NCBI RefSeq assembly: GCF_028583425.1
Contig: NC_072805.1
Coordinates: forward strand, 20,160,001-20,224,000
Reading direction: 5' to 3'
Source: Eublepharis macularius
Taxonomy: Eukaryota; Chordata; Lepidosauria; Squamata; Eublepharidae
Length of the DNA: 64,000 nucleotides
Notes under the pieces: model-generated
The model's database searches: none
What the model saw: only the letters and a program-made list of their open reading frames with translations
Told to the model about the DNA's origin: nothing
Shown: positions 46,601 through 52,766 of the stretch, piece by piece
Layout: each line of letters opens with the position of its first letter
How positions within the stretch are numbered: position 1 is the stretch's first letter
Made by a program: the position numbers and the translations under genes

Positions 46601-49600
46601 AAAATGCTGTACTTGTTTGTTCTTTTGAAATTCAAAAATGAACATAAAGTTATTTTTTAAAAACTCTGACGGGCAGCAGTTCTCTGGGGGCTCACATCCC
46701 ACTTCACGTCCCCTAGTATCATCTGATATTTTTCAAACCACAGATGCCAGGAACTGAATCTGGCATTTATTTTATTCAATTTATATGCATGCAAAGCAAA
46801 TATTCTACCACTAAGCCACGGCCTCTCCCATATAATATAGGGCAGAAATACTGAGAGCTGTTTTAAAAAAGAGGACTAGAAACTTCAAATTGATGTGGCG
46901 GTGTCGTAAGAAGTTGATGCATGAGCAAACCGAGTGCCCCCAATTTTTGCAAACCAGCCAAATCAGAACCCGCTCTGTTTCTCCCCAGCGTTCTGCTGCA
47001 ATACTTACCACCAGGCAGCACCTACAAAGCCATAGCTCAGAGTTCCTTTGAAGGAGGCCGAGACATTTTGGATATCAATGACAATGGTGCCCTCCTTGAA
47101 GTCTACGTCACTGTTTTCTATGGACAGGTCGTCAATATGGATGCTAAGAAGAGGGGGGAAAGCTGTCTTAAGTCCTATTGATCTAGAATGGGCTGTTTGG
47201 GTGAAGAATGCATACAGTTAGCATTTTAATAGAACAGTAGGAAACGCAGTTGTTGGCACTGGGGCTGGGGAATAACAGAAGCAAAAAATCCCCATATATA
47301 TATTTTGAAAAACAGCGAAACAAGAGGAACTGGAAGGGAGTGTTGCAAACGGTTGGTTGGTTGGTTGTGTTTTGTTTGTACCCTGCCTTCCTCACTGAGA
47401 CTCAAAGCAGATTGCAACATGTAGAAAGTTTCCAAGAGTCAGAGCTCACACCCTGGAAATCTAGTTGGTCTTTAAGGTGCTACTGGATCCAGTCTTGCTC
47501 AACATATAGAAAGCTACTCAAGCAGGCGGCATAAGACATCCAATATACAATGCAATAGGACTAGGACTGCAAAAAGAGAAAACAATGCAAACAAACCAAA
47601 AACTGCAGAGGCATGACATAATACATAATACAATGTGGATGCATACAGTTAGCATTTTAATAGAACAGCGGGAAATGCAGTTGTTGGCACTGGGGCTGGG
47701 GAATAACAGAAGCAAAAAAAACCCATATATACATTTTGCAGTATAAGGTGATAAATGCAATAAGACATTGCAATAGGCCACCGTCTTATTCAATTATAGA
47801 AGCGCCCTCTGGTGGCTGTTCCATTATGCACTGCATTCTTCCACCCAAAACACATGTGAGGAATATCACACATCTCTTTCCATTTGCAAAGGGTGAATCG
47901 GCTAATTCAGATCGAGGGCTGCAAGAGGTTCTTTAGTAAAGAGTCCAGTAGCACCTTTAAGACTAACCAACCTTATTGTAGCATAAGCTTTCGAGAACCA
48001 CAGCTCTTTTCGTCAGATTAATTGTCAGAGAGCTGTGGTTCTCGAAAGCTTATGCTACAATAAAGTTGGTTAGTCTTAAAGGTGCTACTGGACTCTTTAC
48101 TATTTTGCAACTACAGACTAACACGGCTAACTCCTCTGGATCTAAGGAGTTATTTATCTCTTCACCCCCTGCTCAGTTTTGCTAACTGAAACGAACTGTT
48201 GTTAGTAACACTAACAAATTGTTAGCAAAATCAAAAAGAGTCCAGTAGCACCTTTAAGACTAACCAATTTTATTGTAGCATAAGCTTTCGAGAATCAAGT
48301 TCTCTTCGTCAGATGCATGGTTTCTGTACCATGCATCTGACGAAGAGAACTTGATTCTCGAAAGCTTATGCTACAATAAAATTGGTTAGTCTTAAAGGTG
48401 CTACTGGACTCTTTTTGATTTTGCTACCACAGACTAACACGGCTAACTCCTCTGCATCTATAACAATTGTTAGTGTTCGCCTTTTATCTTTAATGCTAAT
48501 AACAATGAACATGTTGAATCAGACCACTAGTCTATCAAGGTATTCGCTACCAGCTCTCTAGGGTCTGAGTTCAAGGTCTTTCACATCCCCTGCTACCTGT
48601 TCCTCTTAACAGGAGACCGTGGAGACTGAACCTGAGCAGGTATTTTAGCCCCTGAGCTGCAGCCACTTCCCAGAACCCAGAGAGCTCAATTTCTATCAGC
48701 AAAACCAACCAGGAGTTAGAGAGTTATCCCCTCTCCCCTTCCCATGTGGCCCAGATTCAAATTGGGGTTGCACAAGTGAACGGTTTACCTTTGACTAGCA
48801 AAAGAAAGCCATGATCAATGTTACGTCTCTACTGGCCCTTTGAGAGAGGCCTGCCAGCAGTGCCTGGTTTGGTGTCAAATTCAAATACAAGTAACCTTTT
48901 TTTAAATCGCAAGAATCGTACAGGCTGACTGTGCTGTATGAAGCAGAGTCACATTCTTCTAAGCCCATTGACTTGAACAGAACGAGGTGACACTGCTTGG
49001 GATTGCAATATTGCACCTTAAAAATCAGCAAGATTTTCAAGGTGTGAGCTTTCGAGAGTCAAAGTGAAGAGAACTTGGAGTTTCACAGAACTCAGTCTGG
49101 TGAAGGGAGCTTTGACTTTTGAAAGCTTACACCCTGAAAATCTTGTTGGTCTTTAAGGTGCTACTGGACTCGAACTCTGCTCTTCTACTGCAGACCAATA
49201 TGGCTACCCACCCGAAACGGTTTAGGATTGTGCTGCTAGCCCTCCGATCTTACATAATACAGATTTTGGGGGAGCTTACTTTGTTAATCCATAAGCGACT
49301 TTGCCAAGAAACTCCATGGACTTCTCCCCCGTGATATTAGGATAGGTTGCATGCCGAAACGCTGCTTGAATTACCTGCGCAGTTTGCTGATTCACTAGCA
49401 GTGGGAAACAAAAGCATATGTTAGGGATTCCTCCACCAGCCAGCGGTGCCCATTCCATGTATTAAAAGCAAGGAACTTGAGGCTATGGAATTCAGTATCC
49501 TAAGAAGCTTTTCATCATTTGTTTGTTTGCCAAAAATAAGTTTTTCGTTATTAGGACTGCAAAGATGATAGTTAGATGGCTTTACCCTACACGGTCAAAG

Positions 49601-50290
49601 CTATAATATTTGTATCCCAGGTTTTTTTCAAGGAGTTCAGAGCAATTCTTCTGCTTGGTTTTATCCTCACAACAAGCTACAAGAGACGAATTACACAAGG
49701 AAGAGCAAATGAAGGGAGTCGCAATGTTAGCCGGGAAGCTGAGTTTTAAAAGAGGTCGGAAGGCGTTTGTCAATTTCCCCTCTCTACAGAGCAAGGGAGA
49801 TCACTGCTCAGAGGGTTTGTTAATTTCCTCTTTGCCTCCTGAAGGCCCTGTCAGTCTCACCTCCCCTTCTAGGAGGCGAAGAGGAAATAAACCCTCTGAG
49901 CAGGGATCTCCCTGGTTCTGTAGAGAGGGGAAATTGACAAAGCTTTATATTTATACACCACTTTTTTTCTCCAATGGGCACTCAAAGCAGCTTACAATGT
50001 TCTTTCTCCGCCTTCATTTTATCCTCACAACAACAGCCCTGTGATGTCAGTTAGACTGAGAGTGGCTGAAAGGGGAACCATGTCTTCAATTGCCCAGGCA
50101 GGGCTGTCCTACTACATGACAACAAGTGGGGGGAAACCTTCAGAAAGCAGAGCAGAGACTTACGCACTAGTGCACCTGGCTTGGTAAATCTGCAGACTAT
50201 TCCCGTGCTGTTGAAAGAGGACGGCTCAAAAGTACAGGCTGAAGAGGAGCTGAGAAGAGCTGCCAAGAAGACCACCAGCGTACTCGCCAT
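25575..50290 (-). CDS. CETP: Cholesteryl ester transfer protein, complete 16-exon gene
   Basis: CETP is a secreted plasma protein of the BPI/LBP/PLTP lipid-transfer family that exchanges cholesteryl ester and triglyceride between lipoproteins. I assembled 16 exons by eye from similarity to remembered mammalian CETP. Lengths from the start are 127, 115, 135, 71, 88, 70, 61, 92, 180, 51, 168, 68, 43, 70, 86 and 75 nt. They total 1500 nt, or 499 residues plus stop, with every splice phase closing. Residues 1-18 form a signal peptide. Cysteines in DCYLTF (exon 5) and VCKEIN (exon 7) match the human C143-C184 disulfide. The last exon keeps the C-terminal amphipathic helix HHLLIDFLKKNL. Sequons NST, NIT, NVS, NIS and NYS are visible. 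Exons 12 and 15 end at GC donors. The neighbours, HERPUD1 upstream and NLRC5 downstream on the same strand, match the mammalian order. No canonical poly(A) signal was found in the first kilobase after the stop. The gene looks intact. Confidence 0.96.
25685..25922 (+). mobile_element. tRNA-derived SINE, subfamily 2, in CETP exon 16 upstream intron
   Basis: The head TGGTATAGTGGTTAGAGTGT and B box GGTTTGAATCC are followed by AACCTACCTCACAGGGCTGT and an (AAATAAACT) tail. It begins only about 35 bp upstream of the CETP exon 16 acceptor. Confidence 0.85.
25925..26975. other. CETP intron 15, no recognised content
   Basis: About 1 kb between the SINE and exon 15 with no clear repeat. Confidence 0.5.
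26979..27064 (-). CDS. CETP: CETP exon 15 with GC donor, beside an L1
   Basis: It encodes IEPTITSLMNSKGLDLFDLR then ETEIITQN, matching human LEVVFTALMNSKGVSLFDI and NPEIITRD. The donor is AAAT|GCAAGT, a GC donor with otherwise ideal consensus. No GT fits the frame. The acceptor CCATAG is followed upstream by only 22 intronic bases before an inserted L1. Confidence 0.93.
27087..28732 (+). mobile_element. 5'-truncated L1 retrotransposon in CETP intron 14
   Basis: An open frame of 296 codons (27,107-27,997) is the C-terminal end of L1 ORF2. Its zinc-knuckle-like stretch has CWKCRKHEGSLYH, then WWTCEVAKQYW. An AT-rich 3' UTR follows, ending in a short A-rich tail near 28,730. A perfect 17-bp target duplication flanks it (27,070-27,086 and 28,733-28,749). 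The intact frame and perfect duplication point to a recent insertion. It is antisense to CETP. Confidence 0.92.
28130..28560. repeat. AT-rich simple region in the L1 3' UTR
   Basis: Imperfect repeats built from TATA, TATT and GATAG words make up this part of the L1 3' UTR. Confidence 0.7.
28779..29225. mobile_element. hAT-type foldback MITE (family F)
   Basis: It starts CAGGGCTCATTTTGAGGGGG and ends CTCTTTTTCTACGATATAAA. The interior repeats TTTTGGGCCC- and GGCCATTTT-type words that fold back. The twin at 38,745-39,213 has a perfect 8-bp duplication. Confidence 0.72.
29644..30031. mobile_element. Family A MITE
   Basis: The ends are CAGGGCTTTTTTATGGG and AAAAAAAGCCCTG. The flanking octamers GTCTGATA and GTCCAATA agree at 6 of 8 bases. 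It lies about 150 bp from CETP exon 14. Confidence 0.87.
30184..30253 (-). CDS. CETP: CETP exon 14
   Basis: It encodes NDETLSHILEKIITVAGIPE and VIS, matching human SESVQSFLQSMITAVGIPE and VMS. The acceptor is TTTCAG and the donor GTGAGA, phase 1. Confidence 0.92.
30541..30780 (+). mobile_element. tRNA-derived SINE, third type
   Basis: The head TATGGCTCAGTGGTAAAATG and B box GGTTCAATCCCC look like a tRNA. The body continues with CCATTTAGGATCAGG and has no tRNA 3' half, so it is not a tRNA gene. Confidence 0.7.
31323..31647. mobile_element. Penelope-like palindrome, family 2, with 10-bp duplication
   Basis: Two inverted arms of about 145 bp (GGTTGTTGTGGGTTTTCCGG against its complement) surround a spacer of about 35 bp. 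CTCTCCAAGA flanks both sides (31,313-31,322 and 31,648-31,657). Each arm has the words CTGAAGA, GCCAGC/GCTGGC and GAAACGTC. Confidence 0.85.
32020..32062 (-). CDS. CETP: CETP exon 13
   Basis: This short exon encodes (R)IEPRMIKCSMDVAV, equivalent in length and position to human (Q)ITPKTVSNLTESSS. The acceptor is CTTGCAG and the donor GTAAGC, phase 0. Sequence identity is low, so the call rests on length, phase and flanking exons. Confidence 0.78.
32191..32504. mobile_element. Family A MITE
   Basis: The ends are CAGGGCTTTTTTTCTGGG and GAAAAAAAGCCCTG, with a perfect 8-bp duplication GCCTTAAG. A segment of about 60 bp inside the left arm is repeated (GGTCACATGG...GACAGAGGGGA twice). It sits about 130 bp upstream of CETP exon 13. 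Confidence 0.92.
32515..33045 (-). mobile_element. LINE ORF2 C-terminal fragment in CETP intron 12
   Basis: The minus-strand frame contains LTVPKLRRAFTLARKNALPM, then RTCRCPHDKTETVEHLI and FNELRASLIIPLL. This is the Cys/His block found near the C-terminus of many squamate non-LTR reverse transcriptases. The clade is not certain. The frame continues from CETP exon 12 by chance, so the LINE boundary near 33,045 is approximate. Confidence 0.75.
33061..33128 (-). CDS. CETP: CETP exon 12 with GC donor
   Basis: It encodes EVTVTIQASYEQKRLVLHLS then EA, matching human DIVTTVQASYSKKKLFLSLLDF. The only donor that lets exon 13 read open is CCAG|GCATGT, phase 2, a GC donor. It splices AG to G to give arginine where human has Q, with no gap in the alignment. 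The nearby GT after CAT would put exon 13 in a frame with an early stop. Confidence 0.88.
33323..33490 (-). CDS. CETP: CETP exon 11
   Basis: This 56-codon exon covers the central linker and the start of the C-terminal barrel. It encodes IFHGISYDDSLAKVWSLAPP, then ITLQPKGFVVKSPVAVHLSV and SPLVIYFEK. Human has 55 residues here. Splicing is ATGCAG to GTCAGT, phase 0 on both sides. Confidence 0.92.
33590..33857 (+). mobile_element. CR1-like LINE 3' end
   Basis: It ends GGAGTTGGACTAGATGACC then CAAATCCTATGATTCT, the familiar CR1 3' terminus, after GGAAGCAATTTTCCCCAGGC. Confidence 0.8.
35162..35315. mobile_element. Small hAT-like MITE (family G)
   Basis: The ends AGTGCTTTTTTTCTTT and TAAAAAAAAAACCCTGG, with GTGCCAGCACTCCATAAAGA inside, resemble 56,984-57,108. 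Confidence 0.6.
35326..36395 (-). mobile_element. Penelope-like element with GIY-YIG segment and inverted terminal repeats
   Basis: A minus-strand open segment of about 190 codons (35,599-36,174) shows CNRPRCQLCPHI, then NVIYALMCQQCSSALYIGQI and CKRINGHKSDI. This is the linker and GIY-YIG-type endonuclease domain of Penelope-like retroelements. The terminal repeat at 35,326-35,580 recurs in inverted orientation at 36,185-36,370. The reverse transcriptase part is missing, so this is a short, probably inactive copy. It lies in CETP intron 10. Confidence 0.85.
36601..36651 (-). CDS. CETP: CETP exon 10
   Basis: This short exon of 17 codons encodes EMFEHEELESHQEIMRE. It has exactly the length of the human exon AVLETWGFNTNQEIFQE, and only the QEI motif is strongly alike. 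Splice sites are TTTTAAG and GTAACT, phase 0 on both sides. Confidence 0.9.
36787..36892 (+). mobile_element. tRNA-derived SINE fragment, subfamily 2
   Basis: Words AGCCACCATGGTGTGGTAGT and GCAGGTTTGACTCTCCAGTC, then GCTTGCTGGGTGATG. Only the head remains. Confidence 0.6.
37050..37395. repeat. Dispersed repeat also present at 19,630-20,060
   Basis: ACAAAATGGCTGC words, ATCAGCACAGCCAATCAAAT, TTTGGCAGGTGTTCCAAGAG and AAGCACCACATTGGGGACCC have counterparts in order at 19,630-20,060. The family is not recognised. Confidence 0.55.
37535..37714 (-). CDS. CETP: CETP exon 9
   Basis: This 60-codon exon encodes GLLLYKNYSDSFHDSEYTP, then LLPESKMLFFWFSEHVLSSL and FLDERLELTI. It aligns with human GHFIYKNVSEDLPLP and SRMLYFWFSERVFHSL. 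The sequon at YKNYS matches human N240. Both ends are phase 0. Confidence 0.96.
38641..39312 (+). mobile_element. Family C MITE split by a family F MITE
   Basis: The outer element runs from GGGTTGCCAGCCTCCAAGTG to CCGGCAGTCCTAA, with GACACCAT/GACACCAG outside. It is interrupted at 38,745-39,213. Confidence 0.8.
38745..39213. mobile_element. Family F hAT-type foldback MITE
   Basis: It starts TAGGGGTCATTTCGTAGAA and ends CTCAAAATGAGCCCTG. A perfect 8-bp duplication GTTCTATG (38,737-38,744 and 39,214-39,221) lies within the family C host. Confidence 0.88.
39486..39577 (-). CDS. CETP: CETP exon 8
   Basis: It encodes ANFLQDGDIGVNISLAALP and LIEANFIETHHK, matching human ASILSDGDIGVDISLTGDP and VITASYLESHHK. 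It contains a sequon (NIS) where human has DIS. The acceptor is CTGGCAG and the donor GTAAAG, phase 0. Confidence 0.95.
39826..40490 (+). mobile_element. tRNA-derived SINE, subfamily 2, split by a foldback MITE
   Basis: Head words GACCCAGGTTCGAATCCCCA end near 39,923. The body resumes at about 40,366 with CTCTCAGCCTAACCAACTCT and ends in an (AAAC)n tail. Confidence 0.78.
39924..40365. mobile_element. Large foldback MITE with family D-like ends
   Basis: The ends are CAGAGCCTTGCTACAAGTGA and TCACTTGTAGCAAGGCTCT. Arms of about 190 bp, including AAGTCTTTCTGGGAACTGAA, are complementary almost to the centre near a C-run at 40,170-40,187. Confidence 0.85.
40491..40735 (-). mobile_element. tRNA-derived SINE, subfamily 1
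   Basis: Reverse copy with the tail TTACATACTGCCCTTCAGGA and head CTACACAAAACTGTCACC. Confidence 0.8.
40889..40926. repeat. TG/AC microsatellite
   Basis: A (GT)n run is followed by ACATATAC and an (AC)n run, forming a small hairpin-capable tract. Confidence 0.8.
41431..41491 (-). CDS. CETP: CETP exon 7
   Basis: It encodes VCKEINFVAQLLADFVQDTS, matching human ICKEINVISNIMADFVQTRA. The cysteine corresponds to human C184. Entry is phase 0 and exit phase 1. The donor is GTAAAA, followed by a poly-A run. Confidence 0.94.
41795..42215. mobile_element. Degenerate foldback MITE (family E)
   Basis: It carries ACATGTTCCTCAAGTGTAGG, GTTTTAAAAGACAGGAGG and GATGTCTTGTGTAGACACAC as in 10,128-10,565. Parts of the same family recur near 38,140-38,200 and 49,690-49,950. 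Confidence 0.55.
43401..43470 (-). CDS. CETP: CETP exon 6
   Basis: It encodes PGWLKQLFTNFISFTLKLV and LKSQ, nearly identical to human PGWIKQLFTNFISFTLKLV. This is the best conserved stretch of the gene. The donor is GTAAGA, phase 0. Confidence 0.96.
43855..44292 (+). mobile_element. CR1/L3-like LINE 3' region, degenerate
   Basis: Words TTCCTGGAGGAGAGGTTCAT, CCACCAGTGCTGGGAGGGAG and CTCTGGTCTGATCCAGCAAG are typical of CR1-like 3' ends. It lies in CETP intron 5. Confidence 0.6.
44561..44648 (-). CDS. CETP: CETP exon 5
   Basis: It encodes CGKQRLAVDTSDCYLTFHT and LILHLQGDK, matching human CDSGRVRTDAPDCYLSFHK and LLLHLQGER. It holds the cysteine equivalent to human C143. The donor is GTACGT, phase 2. 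Confidence 0.93.
44766..44985 (+). mobile_element. SINE with BovB-like tail, 5'-truncated
   Basis: It matches 23,545-23,752 nearly throughout (CTTCCGAGGTCGGTAAAATG, AGAAAATGTCGTGATGTGAC, GACTCGGTGCTTGCATAGGG). Confidence 0.85.
45237..45307 (-). CDS. CETP: CETP exon 4
   Basis: It encodes LKLIHFIDFEIESSIDLQI and NTKL, equivalent to human LGIDQSIDFEIDSAIDLQIN. The acceptor is CCTGGCAG after a long pyrimidine tract. The donor is GTAAGT in phase 1. Confidence 0.93.
45432..45475. repeat. Small inverted repeat
   Basis: AAAGCACAAGCTTT and AAAGCTTGTGCTTT flank an 8-10 base loop in CETP intron 3 sequence near exon 4. It can form a short hairpin. Confidence 0.7.
45585..45715 (-). mobile_element. Penelope-like C-terminal coding fragment
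   Basis: Minus-strand translation includes SFKERIQCEIAELEEFINKF, close to PFKNRIQREAAELEFICKF in the element at 35,326-36,395. It is a different and more decayed copy. Confidence 0.6.
46156..46408. mobile_element. Family A MITE
   Basis: The ends are CAGGGCTTTTTTTCAGGG and GAAAAAAAGCCCTG, with a perfect 8-bp duplication CCAATCGC. The interior is an almost perfect hairpin. Confidence 0.93.
47009..47143 (-). CDS. CETP: CETP exon 3
   Basis: It encodes IHIDDLSIENSDVDFKEG then TIVIDIQNVSASFKGTLSYG, matching the human IQISHLSIASSQVELVEA and IQNVSVVFKGTLKYG region. The sequon QNVS (human N88) is kept. Entry and exit are both phase 2, with a TCTTAG acceptor and a GTAAGT donor. Confidence 0.95.
47206..47307. 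repeat. Direct repeat, copy 1
   Basis: About 100 bp (GCATACAGTTAGCATTTTAA, GTTGTTGGCACTGGGGCTGG) recurs at 47,638-47,739 with few differences. It lies in CETP intron 2. Confidence 0.85.
47638..47739. repeat. Direct repeat, copy 2
   Basis: It matches copy 1 at 47,206-47,307 in the same orientation, 430 bp apart, with a Penelope-like tail (47,410-47,500) between. Confidence 0.85.
47936..48141. repeat. Penelope-like terminal palindrome, family 1
   Basis: Antisense and sense tails meet head-to-head near 48,018. The arms carry AGTCCAGTAGCACCTTTAAG and its complement, followed by CTACAGACTAACACGGCTAA. Confidence 0.85.
48231..48458. repeat. Penelope-like terminal palindrome, family 1, nearly perfect
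   Basis: Arms of about 95 bp around the centre GGTTTCTGTACC are almost perfectly complementary. The plus arm has CTGACGA at 48,337-48,343 and GAAA at 48,360-48,363. It lies only about 100 bp from the preceding palindrome in CETP intron 2. Confidence 0.9.
49020..49215. mobile_element. Penelope-like inverted tails, divergent
   Basis: AAAATCAGCAAGATTTTCAA and AAAATCTTGTTGGTCTTTAA pair around GTGAGCTTTCGAGAGTC and GCTTACACC words. It lies 65 bp upstream (in CETP direction) of nothing coding; exon 2 follows at 49,394. Confidence 0.6.
49280..49394 (-). CDS. CETP: CETP exon 2
   Basis: It begins after CTGCTAG and encodes LNQQTAQVIQAAFRHATYP then NITGEKSMEFLGKVAYGLTK. This matches human LNHETAKVIQTAFQRASYP and DITGEK almost residue for residue. 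The exon ends in phase 2 at GTAAGC. The change D to N in YPNITGEK creates a sequon absent from human. Confidence 0.95.
50164..50290 (-). CDS. CETP: CETP exon 1: signal peptide and mature N-terminus
   Basis: The ATG at 50290-50288 has A at -3 and G at +4. It encodes a hydrophobic signal peptide ending in SSSSA, then a mature start with cysteine and the family block GIVCRFTKPGALV. The exon ends in phase 1 at a GTAAGT donor. A sequon (NST) lies at residues 28-30, just before the conserved IVC. Confidence 0.95.
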
Positions 50291-50365
50291 CGTCTTGGAA
50301 CAATCTCCAGCAAGAGCCGAAATGCTCAAGAACAGCTGCCTTCTTTCCTGGCTGCAGAAGGCTTC

Positions 50366-50372
50366 TTCTATA
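50366..50372 (-). promoter_or_regulatory. CETP: TATA-like box of CETP
   Basis: TATAGAA on the minus strand lies about 76 nt upstream of the CETP ATG. A start about 30 nt downstream would give a 5' UTR of roughly 50 nt. The position is plausible but no transcript data are available. Confidence 0.45.
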
Positions 50373-50393
50373 CCCCATAGCTCTGCTCTCCCC

Positions 50394-50409
50394 TGGCAGG
50401 ACATGACCC
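50394..50409 (-). promoter_or_regulatory. Candidate DR4 (LXR/RXR-type) site upstream of CETP
   Basis: The minus strand reads GGGTCA TGTC CTGCCA, a direct-repeat-like pair with a 4-nt spacer. The first half-site equals that of the known human CETP LXR element; the second is degenerate. It lies about 22 bp upstream of the TATA-like box, closer than the human element. This is a suggestion only. Confidence 0.35.
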
Positions 50410-50522
50410 ACTTCCTAGCTTTACTGCATCCTCTTTAACCCATTCCCAACCATTGTCTTGGTCACTGTGTGATTTAAGTTTAGGGTTTCCTGAGGACAAA
50501 CAGGCAGGAAGGGAGGGAGGCT

Positions 50523-50731
50523 GAGGGCCAAGCTACAAGTGACAAATGACACTTGAATGGCAAGTGAACAGACTCACATGTATTCCTCCCTGTTCACTTG
50601 CCCTCCACTTGATCACTACGTGGCCTCGATCACTACAGTGATCGAGTGAAGGGCAAGTGAACAGGGAGGAATACATGTGAGTCTGTTCACTTGCCGTTCA
50701 AGTGTCATTCGTCACTTGTAGCTTGGCCCCG
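50523..50731. mobile_element. Clean palindromic MITE (family D)
   Basis: The ends are GGGCCAAGCTACAAGTGACA and GTCACTTGTAGCTTGGCCCC. Arms of about 95 bp are nearly perfect complements, meeting near CGATCACTACAGTGATCG. It lies about 230 bp upstream of the CETP start codon. Confidence 0.92.
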
Positions 50732-50999
50732 AGTGACATCTCTCCCTGCAAATCACTTGGTGGGTGAAGGGGGGAGCGGCAAGTTGCTTGGGAGAGGATG
50801 GCATTCCTTCCACCACATTCTCACAATACTAACTTGTCGAGACTATATGGCATATGACAATGTTTAATAAAATGATAAACATGGGGAAAGAAAGGATGGG
50901 GAGATAACTCTTCTCCCTGTGTTGCATTAAAAAAAAATGTCACTCAGCTGTGTTAAGGCCCAGTAAAAAAAGGGGGAGGGGAGGGAAGCAGTAGGTGGT

Positions 51000-51190
51000 A
51001 GAGTTGCCAACCTCCAGGGGGGCTGGAGATACCCTGGAATTGCAACTGATCTCCAGGCTACAGAGACCAATTTCCCTGGAGAAAATGGCAGTTTTAGATG
51101 GTAGACTCTATAGCACTATATCCTGCTGAGTTCCCCGGCCTTTGCCTCCAAATCTCCAAGAATTTCCCAACCTGGAGTTGGCAACCCTAG
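51000..51190 (+). mobile_element. Family C MITE
   Basis: It runs from AGAGTTGCCAACCTCCAGGG to GAGTTGGCAACCCTAG with the standard interior. Confidence 0.82.
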
Positions 51191-51221
51191 AATATAAATT
51201 GAATGTTGTTGTTGTTGTTAT

Positions 51222-51290
51222 GGAAGGTGGCATGGTATAGCCTGATTTTGTTAGACCTTGGAAACTAAGTACGGTCGGTACTTACATCAT
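51222..51290 (+). mobile_element. 5S rRNA-derived SINE fragment
   Basis: TAGACCTTGGAAACTAAGTA then CGGTCGGTACTTAC is a worn copy of the 5S internal promoter region. Confidence 0.5.
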
Positions 51291-51694
51291 AATAAGTGTT
51301 TATTTGTATACCATTCTGGACAGATTAGTGCCCACTCTGAACAGTGAACAAAGCCGGTGTTATTATCTCTGCAATATAGCTGGGGAGCTGCAGCTGAGAG
51401 GACTGGCTTACTCAAGGCCACCTACTGAGCTCAGGGCAGCAGTGAGATTCGAACCAGCCAGGTGCTGCATCACAACTCAGCTACTTAACCACTACTCTAC
51501 ACCACTTCTCTACTTGGATGGGGCATCCCCAAGAAGACACTGCAGAGGAAGGCATCGACAAACTACCTCTACCGTTCACTTGCCTTGAAACCCCCTTGCT
51601 GGAGTTGCCGTAAATTGGCTGTGACCTGATGGCACATGCACATGTAAAGGTAAAAAAGACATGCACATTACCAGTACCTGTAACTTCCCCTCAC

Positions 51695-51912
51695 CACCGG
51701 GTTGCCAGCTCCAGGTTGGGAAATTCCTGGAGATTTGGGGGGGGTGAAGCCTGGGGAGGGCAGCATTTGGGATGGGGAGGGACCTCAGAATGGTATAATG
51801 CCATAGAGTCCACCTTCCAAAGTTGCCATTTTCTCCAGGGAAACAGATCTCTGTCGTCTGAAGATCAGGTGTGATTACAGGAGATCTCCAGCCACCACCT
51901 GGAGGTTATCTG
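51695..51912 (-). mobile_element. Family C MITE, reverse
   Basis: It starts GGGTTGCCAGCTCCAGGTTG and ends CCACCACCTGGAGGTTATC with GCCATTTTCTCCAGGGAAAC inside. Confidence 0.82.
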
Positions 51913-52766
51913 CTACTAAAAGAGGGAAAACTCCGGGGAGGGGGGGCAGATAGGCTTTTCCCAGGATACCTCTTAATTGTTAGCCTACCACCTGGAGGCT
52001 GGCAACTCTGCCTCATCAGGCACTGAGGTCCAAGGCTGGACAGAGCAGAGAAGGCAAAGGTCAGGCCAAATTCAAATAGCCAAAGGGTGAGAGAAAGGCA
52101 ATAGTTCAACAGGGCATAACAGAGGCGGTGTCATAAGACCAGAAGTCAGCATTCAGGGACGGGAGGCAAACCGAGATTGAGTAAGGAACAGAGTCAGACT
52201 CAAGCAGAGAGTTAGCCCCAAATGTAGGGTCAAACACTAGGTGGTACCAGCTGCCAATATCTAGCAACCATACCTAGTTCTGCTTGCTGACTACTCTAAC
52301 TAAAGAGTCTAGCCAGGAGATGACAGCTTTATATCCCCAGAGCAGATCTCAGTGGTCCCTTCAGTCAACTGATCTCAGCAGGTTTCATTGGCACTTCCAG
52401 TCTGCATGTTGTTCCTCGGGGAGCCATTCAGAGGGGGGCGCTGTAGGGTAGCAGAGCTTTACACCAGCAGTTCTATAACTGAATCACGTAGTGCCTGATA
52501 CTTCTCTACTGGGACTTAAAGCAGTCTGGGTGGGGTGCAATAGGACAGGGGGTGGCATTTCTGATCTGAGAAACAACGTGGAGGGGAAAGGGTTAGAAGC
52601 ACTTCTTCACACATCCCAGCCCCAATCCAGATTGCTTTGCCCTCCCCCTGCCCCTGGAGTCTATTTTATTAACAAAACCACACATCTGAGGATCCCCACA
52701 CCAATCTTAAGCATGCGTCAAATAGAGTTTAGACTTTAGCAAACTAGAATAGTTTATTCACTTGTT

